Part shown: positions 13,256-13,860 of the stretch, piece after piece | Position numbering within the stretch: position 1 is the stretch's first letter | Layout of the letters: every line of letters begins with the position of its first letter | Assembly: GCA_001805465.1 (NCBI GenBank) | Contig: MHGH01000021.1 | Coordinates: 62,599 to 76,458 of the forward strand | Direction: 5' to 3' | DNA length: 13,860 nt | Origin: Omnitrophica WOR_2 bacterium RBG_13_41_10 | GTDB lineage: Bacteria > Omnitrophota > Gorgyraeia > Gygaellales > Profunditerraquicolaceae | Translations under genes and position numbers: made by a program | The notes under the pieces: model-generated | What the model was told of the DNA's origin: nothing | What the model saw: the letters and a program-made list of their open reading frames with translations, nothing else | The model's database searches: none

Positions 13256-13860
13256 TTATCCATAAAATTTTTCTTTTAATTTTGTTTTTTTAATTCTTAA
13301 AGCTTCGGCTTCGGAATTTAAACCTAGATTTTCAAACTGTTCTCTCGCGCTCATTATTTCAAGAAATATACTGGAAGAACCTGCTAGTGCCATTTTTATT
13401 GATTCTGGATCTGGCCTTGGATTTATATCTGTCTTATCTGGCTGGTCTTTAAATAACTGCGAGCCTAAAAAAGTGGAATGAGTTGACATAGATAATACTC
13501 TAAATGCTTCATGTATTCCTGAATCTTCTTCACATAAATCTAAAATTTCTTTTGCATTGTTATATTCTGGCTTATACCAATAGCTTTTGGGTTCCGTTCT
13601 TTTTAAAAAATCTTCGATATATTTCCTGGCTGTTTGTTGATTTTGCAGACTTAACCGTACCAGTTGCTGATTGATTTGATCCATGCTAAAGCTTTTCACT
13701 TCTTTACTAATGTCTTTATCTATTTGGAGATTAAGATCTTCATGAATATAGAATTTAAATGCCATATATTCATTATCTTTATTTACAATGGCTAATGAAT
13801 TTATAAAACAATCCATTAAGCTTCTAAGAACTATTGGAACAACAGAAGCCCAGCCATCTT
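13256..13860 (-). CDS. DUF5677-like protein, 5' end beyond the window (partial)
   Basis: The frame is open from the TAA at 13256 to the window edge. An ATG at 13816 would give 186 residues, but 14 further codons upstream stay open and continue the same helix (VVPIVLRSLMDCFINSLAIV), and there is no SD before 13816, so the true start lies outside. The visible part is soluble, helical and charged: an N-terminal helix with RSLMD, a central charged helix, RVLSMSTHSTFLG in the middle, and a C-terminal helix rich in K and E. The RSL helix followed later by an S-x-x-(T/S)H motif recalls DUF5677, a family of unknown function; this is a resemblance, not a firm assignment. It looks AT-richer than the repair and translation genes, lies 207 bp from uvrC and is separated from it by the palindromic element, so it is probably a separate transcription unit and possibly accessory DNA. 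Confidence 0.5.
   Translation of the reverse strand, partial: DGWASVVPIVLRSLMDCFINSLAIVNKDNEYMAFKFYIHEDLNLQIDKDISKEVKSFSMDQINQQLVRLSLQNQQTARKYIEDFLKRTEPKSYWYKPEYNNAKEILDLCEEDSGIHEAFRVLSMSTHSTFLGSQLFKDQPDKTDINPRPDPESIKMALAGSSSIFLEIMSAREQFENLGLNSEAEALRIKKTKLKEKFYG

Overview
The window reads as an ordinary chromosomal stretch of an uncultured-type diderm bacterium of moderate to low GC. An apolipoprotein N-acyltransferase implies an outer-membrane lipoprotein pathway, and SecA carries a C-terminal zinc motif. The run uvrC - MGMT - pilT-like - prfB - secA - lnt, the SD-poor starts and the 7-bp short repeats remind me of Omnitrophota (PVC-related) genomes. That assignment is an inference from memory, not a search result. 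UGA is a genuine stop codon here, because prfB carries the classical UGA-dependent +1 frameshift site.

Layout. (1) 15-2701, minus strand: a tight three-gene operon, transcribed right to left: exported PIG-L/LmbE-type deacetylase, exported TPR/coiled-coil protein, adenosine-specific kinase. (2) 2702-2807: a 106-bp divergent promoter region with a good promoter in each direction, each placed so that the mRNA would start at or within a few bases of the ATG (leaderless). (3) 2808-3692, plus strand: a cation diffusion facilitator, the only plus-strand gene, whose stop overlaps the stop of the convergent MFS gene. (4) 3689-13048, minus strand: seven co-directional genes in order of transcription, short UvrC, minimal Cys-type MGMT, PilT-like ATPase, RF2 (prfB, frameshifted), SecA, Lnt, MFS transporter. 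Spacings run from +27 to -32 nt, so this is probably one operon of about 9.4 kb mixing DNA repair, pilus retraction, translation termination, protein export and lipoprotein maturation. (5) 13049-13255: a GC-rich (63%), highly palindromic intergenic element bounded by 9-bp inverted repeats, next to an AT-rich hairpin. (6) 13256-13860, minus strand: the 3' part of a gene running off the window, resembling DUF5677.

I did not find a new multi-gene system. The unusual material is small-scale sequence structure laid over housekeeping genes: five tracts with 7-bp periodicity (three translated in frame inside lnt, two exactly at gene junctions, one of which supplies the stop codon of a UvrC lacking its HhH domain); a palindromic element translated in frame inside the MFS transporter; a 174-bp structured element upstream of uvrC; a PilT homologue with Asn in place of the Walker B glutamate; and a UvrC lacking two subdomains and the usual cysteine cluster.
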